Shown piece after piece: positions 45,771 to 54,144 of a DNA stretch of 64,000 bases; positions within the stretch are counted from its first letter, which is position 1, and the number at the start of each line of letters is the position of its first letter. A program made the translations under genes and the position numbers. The notes beneath the pieces are model-generated. The model did no database searches and was not told the origin of the DNA. It saw nothing but the letters and a program-made list of their open reading frames with translations. The stretch is taken from the NCBI RefSeq assembly GCF_026153455.1, contig NZ_CP110629.1:620001-684000 (forward strand), in the 5' to 3' direction. Origin of the DNA: Marinimicrobium sp. C6131. Lineage in GTDB: Bacteria; Pseudomonadota; Gammaproteobacteria; Pseudomonadales; Cellvibrionaceae.

Positions 45771-46288
45771 ATGAAACGTCTGACTGACAAAACTCTCCCG
45801 GGTCCCGCGTTTGTCGCGCTGGCCGCATTCTGCTGGGGGCTGTCGGGCGGCATCGGCGGTATACTGACCAGCGAGGGTTGGGCGCCGCTGGTGGTGTCGT
45901 TTTACCGGGGCGCGATCGGGTTGCTGTTTGTGCTCGCCTGGTTGGTCATCCGGCCGGGTGGCAGTGGGTTGGCCAGCCGCCCCTGGCGGTTCTGAGTGCG
46001 CCGACCTGGCCCCTGTTTGTGCTTCTGGGCCTGCTGGGGGCGGGCCTGTCGTTCGTGATCTACCTTCGGGGCCTTCACTATACGCCACCGGCCGTGGCCT
46101 CCATTGTGGCCATGGTCGAGCCGGTTACCGCCTCCCTGTTCGGCGTGGTGCTGTTGAATGAAAGTCTGGGGCGCTTCCAGGTGCTGGGACTGGTGATGAT
46201 TCTGGTGACGGTCACGGCGCTGAGCGTCTATTCGAATGTCCGGCCGGCCTCCGGAGAGCATCCCGGAGCGTCGGAGCACCCGCCTTAG
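45771..46288 (+). pseudogene. Decayed EamA/DMT-family transporter
   Basis: The first 74 codons (to a stop at 45993-45995) give the N-terminal two transmembrane segments, PAFVALAAFCWGLSGGIGGIL and PLVVSFYRGAIGLLFVLAWLVI. In another frame, from about 45.97 kb to 46288, comes the C-terminal four-segment end (WPLFVLLGLLGAGLSFVIYLRGLHYTP, VASIVAMVEPVTASLFGVVLLNE, LVMILVTVTALSVY). The middle ~110 residues of a normal 290-residue EamA protein are missing, so this is an internal deletion with frame change, not a single-base error. Confidence 0.8.
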
Positions 46289-46423
46289 ACTTGCTGTTGG
46301 CAGACGCCGGTGGTCTGATCCGGTCCGCCGTTGGCACTGTTCGGCGCGGGGCGCCCCTCGCTGCGGCTGATAATTTACCGCCCGCCATATTTCAATCACG
46401 CATTTTCTGGGTTACAATTGCCT

Positions 46424-46460
46424 AAATTTGATTGAAAATGATTTATAATGAAATCAATTT
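46424..46460 (+). promoter_or_regulatory. Candidate operator/promoter of the TRAP operon
   Basis: AAATTTGATT (46424-46433) and AATCAATTT (46452-46460) form an imperfect inverted repeat that encloses a TATAAT (46444-46449). It lies 67 bp before dctP in the only AT-rich DNA of this intergenic region. A GntR-type repressor site is one possibility. Confidence 0.35.
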
Positions 46461-46526
46461 GGCGCCTTTTTCTTCCGTAAAGGGCTCTTATTCTGCCGAT
46501 GTATTCGTGATGGTAGGAGAATAATA

Positions 46527-47561
46527 ATGACAGCTCGCCCCCCGTTGTCCCGGGCGCTGAAAGCGCTCTGTGTGGGCATCACCCTGTCTTTGGCGGTTGC
46601 CGCGATTGCGGCTTCCGGCATTCTGTCCGGAGCAACCCGCGGTACCACCCTGTTTATCGCTTACGCCCAGAACAGCCAGCCGGTCATTGATGCTCTGCAT
46701 CTGCTGGGGCGGCGAATCGAGGAGAAGACCGGGGGTGAGGTGAAGGTCCGCTTTTTTCCGGACAGTCAGCTCGGCGGTGAGCGTGAGTTGGTGGAGTTGC
46801 TGCAAGTGGGCGCGGTGGATATCACCAAGGTATCCGCCGGCCTGATGGAGAGTTTTTCCCCCATCTACGGTGTCTTTTCCATGCCTTTCCTCTTCGAGGA
46901 TACCGGGCATTTCTACCGTGTCATGGATAACCCCGACATCATGCAACCCATCTATGCGTCCACCCGAAAGAACGGGTTTGTCGGTATGGGTTATTACGAC
47001 TCAGGCTCACGCAATTTTTACGTGAAAGATGACCCGATCCGCTCTGTGGAAGACCTCCAGGGGCGGAAGATCCGGGTCATGCAGAGCGAGGCGGCCATTG
47101 AAATGATGCGCCTGTTGGGAGCGACACCGGTGGCCATGGGGCAGGCCGAGGTGTACACCGCGATGCAACAGGGCATTCTCGACGGAGCGGAAAACAACGA
47201 GTTCGCACTGACCATCGCCCGGCACGCCGAAATCGCCAAGCACTACACCTACACCATGCATACGCGTATTCCCGACGTGGTGGTCATCAGTAATATGACG
47301 CTGAACAAACTCAATGATGACCAGAAGAGGGCGGTTTACGAGGCCATGGCGGAGTCCATTGAATTTCAGAAACAGGCCTGGAATGAGGCGGTGGCGGAGA
47401 CCCGTCAATTGGCGATCGATGAGTTCGATGTGAACTTTATTGACGTCAAGCTCGCTCCCTTTCGAGAGGCGGTTGAACCCATGTATGAGGACCTGAAGCA
47501 ATATCCCGAACAGTATTCACTGTATCGCGAAATCAGGTCCACAGCAGATGAAGCGGAGTAG
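46527..47561 (+). CDS. dctP: TRAP transporter solute-binding protein
   Basis: Periplasmic ligand-binding subunit, 344 residues, with a signal or anchor at the N-terminus. Family hallmarks: GGEVKVRFFPDSQLGGERELVELLQVGAVD, SPIYGVFSMPFLFED, GSRNFYVKDDPIRSVEDLQGRKIRVMQSE (Arg that binds the ligand carboxylate), GQAEVYTAMQQGILDGAENNEF. TAGGAG precedes the ATG. First of dctPQM. Ligand not determinable; uronate-like acids are plausible given the pectin genes. Confidence 0.93.
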   Translation: MTARPPLSRALKALCVGITLSLAVAAIAASGILSGATRGTTLFIAYAQNSQPVIDALHLLGRRIEEKTGGEVKVRFFPDSQLGGERELVELLQVGAVDITKVSAGLMESFSPIYGVFSMPFLFEDTGHFYRVMDNPDIMQPIYASTRKNGFVGMGYYDSGSRNFYVKDDPIRSVEDLQGRKIRVMQSEAAIEMMRLLGATPVAMGQAEVYTAMQQGILDGAENNEFALTIARHAEIAKHYTYTMHTRIPDVVVISNMTLNKLNDDQKRAVYEAMAESIEFQKQAWNEAVAETRQLAIDEFDVNFIDVKLAPFREAVEPMYEDLKQYPEQYSLYREIRSTADEAE

Positions 47562-47564
47562 GGT

Positions 47565-48074
47565 ATGCGTTTGATCAACGGGATTCGAACCGTGATGGAC
47601 CGCCTGGTTGAGGTGGTGTGCAGCGTCTGGTTGCTGGTGATGGTCGCCATGACCTGTTGGCAGATCATCAGTCGTTATCTGTTGGGAGCACCCAGTACGT
47701 ATTCAGAGGAGTTTCTTCGTTTCTCCCTTGTCTGGGTGTCCATGATTTCGATGGCCTATGTGGCCGGCTTGCGCAAGCATGTCGCCTTTACGCTGTTTTC
47801 GGACAAAGTGTCGGTTCACTGGCAACACTACTGGCAGATTCTGATTGAGCTGGCCTTTCTGGCGTTTGCCATCTTTGTTCTGGTTCAGGGTGGATACAAT
47901 GCGACCAGCATTACCATGAATCAGGTATCGCCGTCGCTGGGGTTGCCCATGGGGTATGTCTACTCGGCGTTACCGCTGGCCGGGGGGATTCTGGCGGTGT
48001 ACAGCGTGTTGAACTGCATCGAGTTGTTGGTGAAAGAGTTGCGCCCGCAAGAGGAGGCCCCTCAGGATGTTTGA
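47565..48074 (+). CDS. dctQ: TRAP transporter small permease
   Basis: A 169-residue, four-segment membrane protein. CWQIISRYLLGAPSTYSEEFLRFSLVWVSMIS is the DctQ signature. Starts 3 bp after dctP and overlaps dctM by 8 bp. Confidence 0.93.
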   Translation: MRLINGIRTVMDRLVEVVCSVWLLVMVAMTCWQIISRYLLGAPSTYSEEFLRFSLVWVSMISMAYVAGLRKHVAFTLFSDKVSVHWQHYWQILIELAFLAFAIFVLVQGGYNATSITMNQVSPSLGLPMGYVYSALPLAGGILAVYSVLNCIELLVKELRPQEEAPQDV

Positions 48075-49362
48075 TGCGGCGCTGTTACTGATCGGGTCTT
48101 TTGCATTTTTACTGGTGCTGGGTATTCCCATCGGCATCTGTATCGCGGTTTCCTCCGTGATCACCATCGCTTCGGTGCTGCCCATGGATGTTGCGCTGTT
48201 CACCACGGCGCAAAAGATATTTTCCAGCCTGGATAGTTTCTCTCTGCTGGCGGTTCCTTTTTTCATTCTGTCCGGGGTGATCATGAACTCCGGGGGTATC
48301 GCCATGCGGCTGGTGAATTTTGCCAAGCTGTTCAGCGGACACATTCCCGGCTCTCTGTCTCATACCAATATTGCCGGCAACATGATGTTCGGGGCCATTT
48401 CGGGTTCGGCGATTGCGGCGTCCACCTCTATTGGTGGGGTCATGGTGCCGATGAGTAAAAAGGAGGGCTACAGCAGTCCGTTCGCGGCGGCGGTCAATAT
48501 TGCCTCGGCGCCCACGGGTATGCTCATTCCCCCCACAACAGCGTTTATCCTCTATGCGCTGGCCAGTGGCGGAACTTCCATCGCGGCGCTGTTTGCGGGC
48601 GGTCTGGTGGCCGGCGTGCTCTGGGGCGCGGGCTGTATGCTGGTGACTTACCTCATTGCCCGCCGCCGGGGTTATCGCTCCGTGGTGCTGGTCGAAAAAG
48701 GGGTGGCGGCACGTGTCACAATGGAAGCCCTGCCCAGCCTGTTGCTGATTATCGTCGTGGTGGTTGGTATCGTCGGCGGAGTGTTTACGGCAATTGAGGC
48801 CTCCGCCGTCGCGGTTGCCTACACCGCTTTTCTGACCATGGTGGTCTATCGCACGGTGTCTTTTGGTGACCTCCGGGGTATTCTGGTTCAGTCATTGGTG
48901 ATGACCGGAATCATCATGTTCCTGTTGGGGACGTCCTCGGCCATGTCCTTTGCAATGGCGATTACCGGGCTGCCGGATCTGATCAGCAGTGTCATTCTCG
49001 GGCTTTCCGAGAATCCCGTCATGGTGTTACTGATCATCACACTGTTTCTGCTGATTATCGGCACCTTTATGGATATTGGACCAGCCATCCTGATTTTTAC
49101 CCCGATATTGTTGCCCATCGCCCTGAAAATTGGCGTGGATCCGGTGCATTTCGGTATTCTGATGGTTTACAACCTGAGTATTGGTACCATCACACCTCCG
49201 GTAGGCAGTGGGCTGTATGTCGGCGCCAGTGTCGCGGATGAAAAGGTTGAGAAAATACTGCCATCGCTTCTGCCCTTCTATGGGATCATCATTCTGGTGC
49301 TGATCCTGATTGCGCTGGTTCCGGACGTTACCTTGTTCTTGCCACGATTGATGGACTTGTAG
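48067..49362 (+). CDS. dctM: TRAP transporter large permease
   Basis: A 431-residue membrane protein with 11-12 segments, the ion-coupled channel subunit. Typical: GIPIGICIAVSSVI, AVPFFILSGVIMNSGGIAMRLVNFA, NMMFGAISGSAIAASTSIGGVMVP, SAPTGMLIPPTTAFILYAL and the C-terminal GTITPPVGSGLYVGASVA. Completes dctPQM. Confidence 0.94.
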   Translation: MFDAALLLIGSFAFLLVLGIPIGICIAVSSVITIASVLPMDVALFTTAQKIFSSLDSFSLLAVPFFILSGVIMNSGGIAMRLVNFAKLFSGHIPGSLSHTNIAGNMMFGAISGSAIAASTSIGGVMVPMSKKEGYSSPFAAAVNIASAPTGMLIPPTTAFILYALASGGTSIAALFAGGLVAGVLWGAGCMLVTYLIARRRGYRSVVLVEKGVAARVTMEALPSLLLIIVVVVGIVGGVFTAIEASAVAVAYTAFLTMVVYRTVSFGDLRGILVQSLVMTGIIMFLLGTSSAMSFAMAITGLPDLISSVILGLSENPVMVLLIITLFLLIIGTFMDIGPAILIFTPILLPIALKIGVDPVHFGILMVYNLSIGTITPPVGSGLYVGASVADEKVEKILPSLLPFYGIIILVLILIALVPDVTLFLPRLMDL

Positions 49363-49422
49363 GGTGGCGCTTGACTCGGCGGTGGCGTAAATACCACTGA
49401 CTATACCTGTAAGGGAGATCGC

Positions 49423-49722
49423 ATGATCCGACATATTCTGCTGGTCAAATTCAAACCGGAGGCAACCGCTTCGGAGATCGAGAACGTCCGCACTCTGTTT
49501 GAGTCCATGGTTACCCGTGTGGAGGGGGTCGAAGCGGTGGAGTGGGGGCTTAATGATAGTCCCGAAGGGTTGAACCAGGGGTTTACCCACGCCGTTCTGA
49601 TGACTTTTGCCGATGAGCAGGCGCGGGAGCGCTATCTGCCTCATCCGGAACATGAGGCGCTCAAGGCGGAGTTTGTGCCGCTGGTGGCAGACATTGTCGT
49701 TTTTGACTATCCGGTCGCGTAA
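49423..49722 (+). CDS. Dabb (stress-responsive A/B barrel) protein
   Basis: A 99-residue dimeric alpha/beta-barrel protein: IRHILLVKFKPEATASEIENV at the start, NQGFTHAVLMTFADEQARERYLPHPEHEAL in the middle. AAGGGAGA precedes the ATG. Dabb proteins often sit beside sugar oxidoreductase or 3-keto-sugar genes, consistent with the DUF1080 gene 15 bp downstream. Enzymatic role unknown. Confidence 0.9.
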   Translation: MIRHILLVKFKPEATASEIENVRTLFESMVTRVEGVEAVEWGLNDSPEGLNQGFTHAVLMTFADEQARERYLPHPEHEALKAEFVPLVADIVVFDYPVA

Positions 49723-49737
49723 TTAAGGGGGCGTGCC

Positions 49738-50562
49738 ATGGTGTTTTTAAATAACCGCATCAACCTGACTCGCATAACGGGCCGAGCCGCCGGTGCATTG
49801 CTTTTTATTGGGCTGACGGCCTGCAGCGCCACGGAGCAGAGTCAGGACTCTGGAGAGTGGCAGTCGCTGTTCAACGGGAAGGATCTCGATGGATGGGTGG
49901 TGAAAATCCACCGCCATGCGGTGGGTGATAATTACGCGGACACGTTCCGGGTTGCCGATGGGGTGATTCAGGTTAACTATGAGGGGTACGATGAAGGTTT
50001 TGGTGAACGGTTTGGACACCTGTTCTACAAGGAGCCGTTTTCATCCTATCACCTGAAGTTCGAGTACCGGTTTACGGACCAGTGGCTCGAGGATGCTCCT
50101 GGGTACGCTTATCGGAACAGTGGCATCATGTTTCACGCTCAGGATCCGAACACCATACTGAAGGGGCAGGATTGGCCCATTTCGGTGGAGTATCAGATGC
50201 TGGCGGACCGGGGGGATGGAAACCCGCGGCCGACCGGGAACATGTGCTCTCCGGGCACGGACGTGGTGTATCAAGGCGAGCTGGATGACCGACACTGCAT
50301 CAACTCGACATCGGCCACCTATCCGCCCGGCGAGTGGGTTGAAGGTGAGCTGATCGTTCATGGTGATTCTCGGGTGGTTCACAAGGTGAATGGCGAGACA
50401 GTACTCGAATACACCGATCCGCAGATCGGTGGTGGTGTGGTGAGCGGTTACGACCCTGGTATCAAAGTGGATGGGCAGCCGTTGAACGAAGGTTACATCG
50501 CGCTGCAGTCGGAGGGGCAGGGCATTGAGTTCAGAGGTATAAAGATCAAGCCGTTGAAGTAA
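49738..50562 (+). CDS. DUF1080 (3-keto-disaccharide hydrolase-like) lipoprotein
   Basis: A 274-residue predicted lipoprotein (FIGLTAC lipobox). The concanavalin-like DUF1080 domain fills the rest: WQSLFNGKDLDGWVVKIH, FRVADGVIQVNYEGY, SYHLKFEYRF, NSGIMFHAQ, VEYQMLADRG and a C-terminal GYIALQSEGQGIEFRGIKIKPL. Some members cleave 3-keto-glycosides; others bind glycans. It is grouped with the TRAP and Dabb genes and probably acts on sugars in the periplasm. Confidence 0.88.
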   Translation: MVFLNNRINLTRITGRAAGALLFIGLTACSATEQSQDSGEWQSLFNGKDLDGWVVKIHRHAVGDNYADTFRVADGVIQVNYEGYDEGFGERFGHLFYKEPFSSYHLKFEYRFTDQWLEDAPGYAYRNSGIMFHAQDPNTILKGQDWPISVEYQMLADRGDGNPRPTGNMCSPGTDVVYQGELDDRHCINSTSATYPPGEWVEGELIVHGDSRVVHKVNGETVLEYTDPQIGGGVVSGYDPGIKVDGQPLNEGYIALQSEGQGIEFRGIKIKPLK

Positions 50563-50710
50563 TTGATGCGTCAGGTGCTCGAATAAAGTGTCACGTTTTC
50601 AGGTCACCGGCGAAAGACGTTTGCCGGTGACCGTTTGATCCTCTCGCGGTGCGCCACTGCCCTGCGTGTGCGACCGTTTCCGTCTCTCCCGTTCCAGATT
50701 GATCAAGTGC

Positions 50711-50745
50711 AAAAAACCGTAAAGCGGTTGCGCTCCGGTTTTTTT
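50711..50745 (+). terminator. Rho-independent terminator after DUF1080
   Basis: AAAAAACCG and CGGTTTTTT flank an inner AGCG/CGCT hairpin, with a T-run at the 3' end. It closes the TRAP-Dabb-DUF1080 unit and lies in the 448-bp gene-free interval before the TonB receptor. Confidence 0.75.
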
Positions 50746-50766
50746 AGTAATATCCTCTCCCGTGCC

Positions 50767-50780
50767 TGTAATCGGTTACA
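50767..50780. promoter_or_regulatory. LacI-type operator upstream of the TonB receptor
   Basis: TGTAATCGGTTACA: perfect 5-bp inverted repeat TGTAA/TTACA around a TCGG centre, very close to the TGTAACCGGTTACA-style sites of LacI-family regulators that control carbohydrate loci in this group. It lies 231 bp before the receptor ATG and just after the terminator. No lacI gene is in the window. The remaining interval to 51010 holds only the ribosome site (GATAGGAG) and no other signal I recognise. Confidence 0.55.
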
Positions 50781-51010
50781 AAAATGGTATTCAGGTGACC
50801 CGACAGCGACCCGGTATACGGCCTGCATTGGCTAAAAAATGATCATAAAGCCGCTGTTTTAAGCCAAAAAGACGAAATAAGTGACAGTTGTGATGCGCAT
50901 CCCAATGCGTATCGATGATCATTTTGGTGTCATTTTCGGGGGCATACCCCCGGGCTGGGCAGGCCTTCGGGCCGATGATAAAAACCCAAAGCAAGTGATA
51001 GGAGAGTTCC

Positions 51011-54000
51011 ATGTCACCCAGAACAAAGTCTTTTCAGAAGCGACTCCTGCCGGCGGTTATGGCCGCCTGTGCGGCTGGCAGCCTGGCTGCACCGACACTG
51101 GCGCAGGACGATAGGCAATTGTTGGAAGAAGTGATCGTCACCGGTGTTCGCAGTGCTCAGGAGACGGCGGTCAACGTCAAGCGCGATTCCGACTCGATTG
51201 TGGATGCCATCTCGGCGGAAGATATCGGTAAGCTGCCGGATGTCACCATCACCGACTCCCTGCAGCGCATCAGCGGTGTGCAGGTTCGCCGCAACGCCGG
51301 GGAAGGGGGCTCATTGAATATTCGTGGTCTGGGGCAGGTCTCCACCACACTCAATGGTGAGTCCTATCTGGGTGCCAACTCCATTACCACCGTGCAACCG
51401 GACTACTCGGACATCCCGTCCCAGCTGTTTTCCGGTACTCAGGTCATCAAGTCCCAAACGGCGGCCAATCATCCGGGTGGCATCAGCGGTGTGGTCAATC
51501 TGGAAACCTATCGCCCGCTCGACAGCGGCTTTGACGACGGCTGGACCCTTTCCGGTGCGGCGCAAGTGGGACGAGGCAAGGAGACCGGTGAAACCGATCC
51601 TTCCGTGAATTTCCTGGCGAACTGGCGTACTGACACTGTGGGTTTCCTGGTGTCGTTTGCCCATCAGACCTCCAATTTGGCCAATACCTACTCGGGCATG
51701 AATGGTGATGCCGGCTGGACGGGCTTCGCTTCGGAGCGCGATGGTGCGGAATACAGTTGGGTCAGCGCCGACACGCAACTTGGTGGCATGGGTGACCGGG
51801 TGACCGCTGACGGTGTGGATGTGAACGACAATGGTGTGGTTGGCGACACGTTTTGGGCCTATCAGGGCCACTCGGCGTTCAACCGCGCCTCCGAGCGCGA
51901 GCGCGACGGTTTGAATGCGGCGTTCCAGGCGGATCTGGGCAATGGCTTTGAGGTAGTTGCCGAAGCGTTCTACACCAAAATGGAAGACTATGATCGCCAG
52001 ATGGGCGTCGCCTTCTCCGACAAATGGAACCGGTGGGGCTGGGCCTACCCGAGCATCAGTACACCCAAGGGCGTTGAGGTGAGCGGCGGCGAGCTGCATA
52101 CCGTTCAGGAGTTTACCGGCAATGGCATGCGCCTGAAGTCCTACTCGGATGTGGGTGTGACGGAAGCGGAGTCCCGAAACTTCAATCTGGAGCTGAATTA
52201 CGACAATGGTGGCGCCTTTACCGGCAGCGCACGGTTGGTCAGTGGCAGTGCCGAGCAGGAGCAACTGAACAGCTACATGGATATCGACCTGGCCAGTGGT
52301 CGCCAGTGGGGTGTTGACTGTCAGTTGTATCCGGCCGGCACCGCCGGGGAGCAGGGCGACTGCGCGGATGGCCGTCTGCAGACCAATCCGAATGGCTATC
52401 AGGGCTGGCCGGTGCTCACGGTGAACTATCAGGGTGATAACCCTCACTGGAGCGGTTGGGACAACAACGCGAACCTGGATCGGGATGGTCAACCTCAGGC
52501 CGGTATCGACAGTCGCAGCCTGCAGAGTTATGTCGATGACGTGAACAGCTATTCACTGGGGGCCTTTGCGTCGGAGAACAACTTCCTGCGCGAAGGGGAC
52601 GTGGATGTGGTCCGTTTTGACGGACGTTACGACGTGGCTTTCGGCATGCTCGACAGCGTCGACTTTGGTGTGCGTTACAGCCAACGAAGCGTGGACAACT
52701 TCGAGTTTGATTTGCTCTCCCCGGTGGGTGGTTGTGATGTGAAATGGAAAGCGACCGACGTGGTGTTGAATGGCGGCGGTATTGAGGGTGCCTGCACCTA
52801 TGGTGAGGGCGGCGAGTATTACACCGCCGGTGTGCCGACCCCCATTGCCGACCTGGATCCCATCCAGGTCAGTGATTTCGGCAGTGCCACGGGTATTCCG
52901 CCGGTCTGGACAGTGAACCCGGAATACATGGATGACGTGGAAGGCGTGCACAATCAGTTGTATCCGGGCACGCGCCGGGCGATCAATCCGGGGCGGTCCT
53001 ATGGTGTCGACCTGGATGAAATGAGCACTTACGTCAAAGCCAATTTCTCCCGCGGTATCATGAGCGGTAATGTCGGTGTGCGGGTGGTGGAAACCGACCT
53101 CACCGTGGACCAGAACCAGGTGGGTAGCCCGCAGCCCTACGGTGCCGCCAACGAGTTTCTGGGCCAGGTCAGTACCGAACGTTCCTACAGCGATGTGTTG
53201 CCGTCGTTGAACCTGCGTTTTGATCTGACCGACGAGTGGGTATTGCGTGCGGCGGCGACCAAAACCATGGCACCGCTGGATCTGGCACAGTGGGGGGCCG
53301 GCCTGGCACCCAACTATGCTATTGACGGTGAACCGGGCAGCGATACCTACCAGCAATTTATCGTGATTGGTGGTAACGCGGATGGTAATCCGGAGTTGGA
53401 CCCCTGGCGCGCGGATAACTACGATCTGTCGCTGGAATACTATCTGGGGCCCGCCAGTGCCTTGAGTGCCGGTTTGTTCTACATCGATGTCGAGAGCTTC
53501 ATCGAGAGCGGTTCCGTGCAGATGGCACTGCCGGATCAGGACGGTGTGGTACGCCGGGAAGTGGAAGTGTCCACCAGTGTTCAGGGCAGCGGCGGTGAGC
53601 TGAAAGGTCTCGAGTTGAGCGCCAAGCTGGCCTTCGGTGACTTCCTGTACGACAGTGTGCTGGAGGATTTTGGTGCGGACGTAAACTACACCTACTCACC
53701 CAGCGAGTCCGGCAATCAGGATCTCAACGGCGGTGACCTGCCGTTCCAGGATAACTCCGAGCATGTGTTCAACCTGGTGGGTTGGTACGAGTCCGGTCCC
53801 TTCCAGGCTCGGGTGGCGTACAACTACCGCAGCGAGCGTGTAGCGGGTTACAACCAGACCTGGGGCAATGGCGCCCTGTGGCAGGAGGCGACCGGCTATG
53901 TGGACCTGTCGGCCAGTTACGATATCAATGACGCGGTCAATGTGTTCTTCAACGCGTCCAACATCACCGACGAAAAAGAGCAGTACTACCTCGAATTTGA

Positions 54001-54067
54001 AGATCAATTCGCCTGGCAGTATGAGTATGAAGCCCGGTACACCCTGGGGGTACGTGCGACTTTTTAA
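51011..54067 (+). CDS. TonB-dependent outer-membrane receptor (glycan type)
   Basis: A 1018-residue receptor. Signal peptide to about PTLAQ; TonB-box-like EEVIVTGVR at about 38-46; plug domain with DAISAEDIGKLPDVTITDSLQRISGVQVRR and SLNIRGLG; barrel ending in RYTLGVRATF with C-terminal Phe. The AxDIGKLPD...SLQRxxGVQxxR pattern marks the Xanthomonas/Caulobacter-type receptors for carbohydrate uptake rather than siderophores. GATAGGAG precedes the ATG. It has its own terminator and a LacI-type site upstream. Ligand unknown, probably an oligosaccharide linked to the adjacent TRAP/DUF1080 cluster. Confidence 0.93.
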   Translation: MSPRTKSFQKRLLPAVMAACAAGSLAAPTLAQDDRQLLEEVIVTGVRSAQETAVNVKRDSDSIVDAISAEDIGKLPDVTITDSLQRISGVQVRRNAGEGGSLNIRGLGQVSTTLNGESYLGANSITTVQPDYSDIPSQLFSGTQVIKSQTAANHPGGISGVVNLETYRPLDSGFDDGWTLSGAAQVGRGKETGETDPSVNFLANWRTDTVGFLVSFAHQTSNLANTYSGMNGDAGWTGFASERDGAEYSWVSADTQLGGMGDRVTADGVDVNDNGVVGDTFWAYQGHSAFNRASERERDGLNAAFQADLGNGFEVVAEAFYTKMEDYDRQMGVAFSDKWNRWGWAYPSISTPKGVEVSGGELHTVQEFTGNGMRLKSYSDVGVTEAESRNFNLELNYDNGGAFTGSARLVSGSAEQEQLNSYMDIDLASGRQWGVDCQLYPAGTAGEQGDCADGRLQTNPNGYQGWPVLTVNYQGDNPHWSGWDNNANLDRDGQPQAGIDSRSLQSYVDDVNSYSLGAFASENNFLREGDVDVVRFDGRYDVAFGMLDSVDFGVRYSQRSVDNFEFDLLSPVGGCDVKWKATDVVLNGGGIEGACTYGEGGEYYTAGVPTPIADLDPIQVSDFGSATGIPPVWTVNPEYMDDVEGVHNQLYPGTRRAINPGRSYGVDLDEMSTYVKANFSRGIMSGNVGVRVVETDLTVDQNQVGSPQPYGAANEFLGQVSTERSYSDVLPSLNLRFDLTDEWVLRAAATKTMAPLDLAQWGAGLAPNYAIDGEPGSDTYQQFIVIGGNADGNPELDPWRADNYDLSLEYYLGPASALSAGLFYIDVESFIESGSVQMALPDQDGVVRREVEVSTSVQGSGGELKGLELSAKLAFGDFLYDSVLEDFGADVNYTYSPSESGNQDLNGGDLPFQDNSEHVFNLVGWYESGPFQARVAYNYRSERVAGYNQTWGNGALWQEATGYVDLSASYDINDAVNVFFNASNITDEKEQYYLEFEDQFAWQYEYEARYTLGVRATF

Positions 54068-54080
54068 GCGGCGATAGAAA

Positions 54081-54115
54081 ACCGGCCGTCAACGGTGTTG
54101 ACGGCCGGTTTTTTT
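54081..54115. terminator. Terminator of the TonB receptor gene
   Basis: A perfect 12-bp stem ACCGGCCGTCAA/TTGACGGCCGGT with a 5-nt loop and seven T residues; A residues on the other side allow use from the RNase gene as well. Confidence 0.95.
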
Positions 54116-54144
54116 GTGCCCGGAATCGGTGGGCCCGAGCGGGC

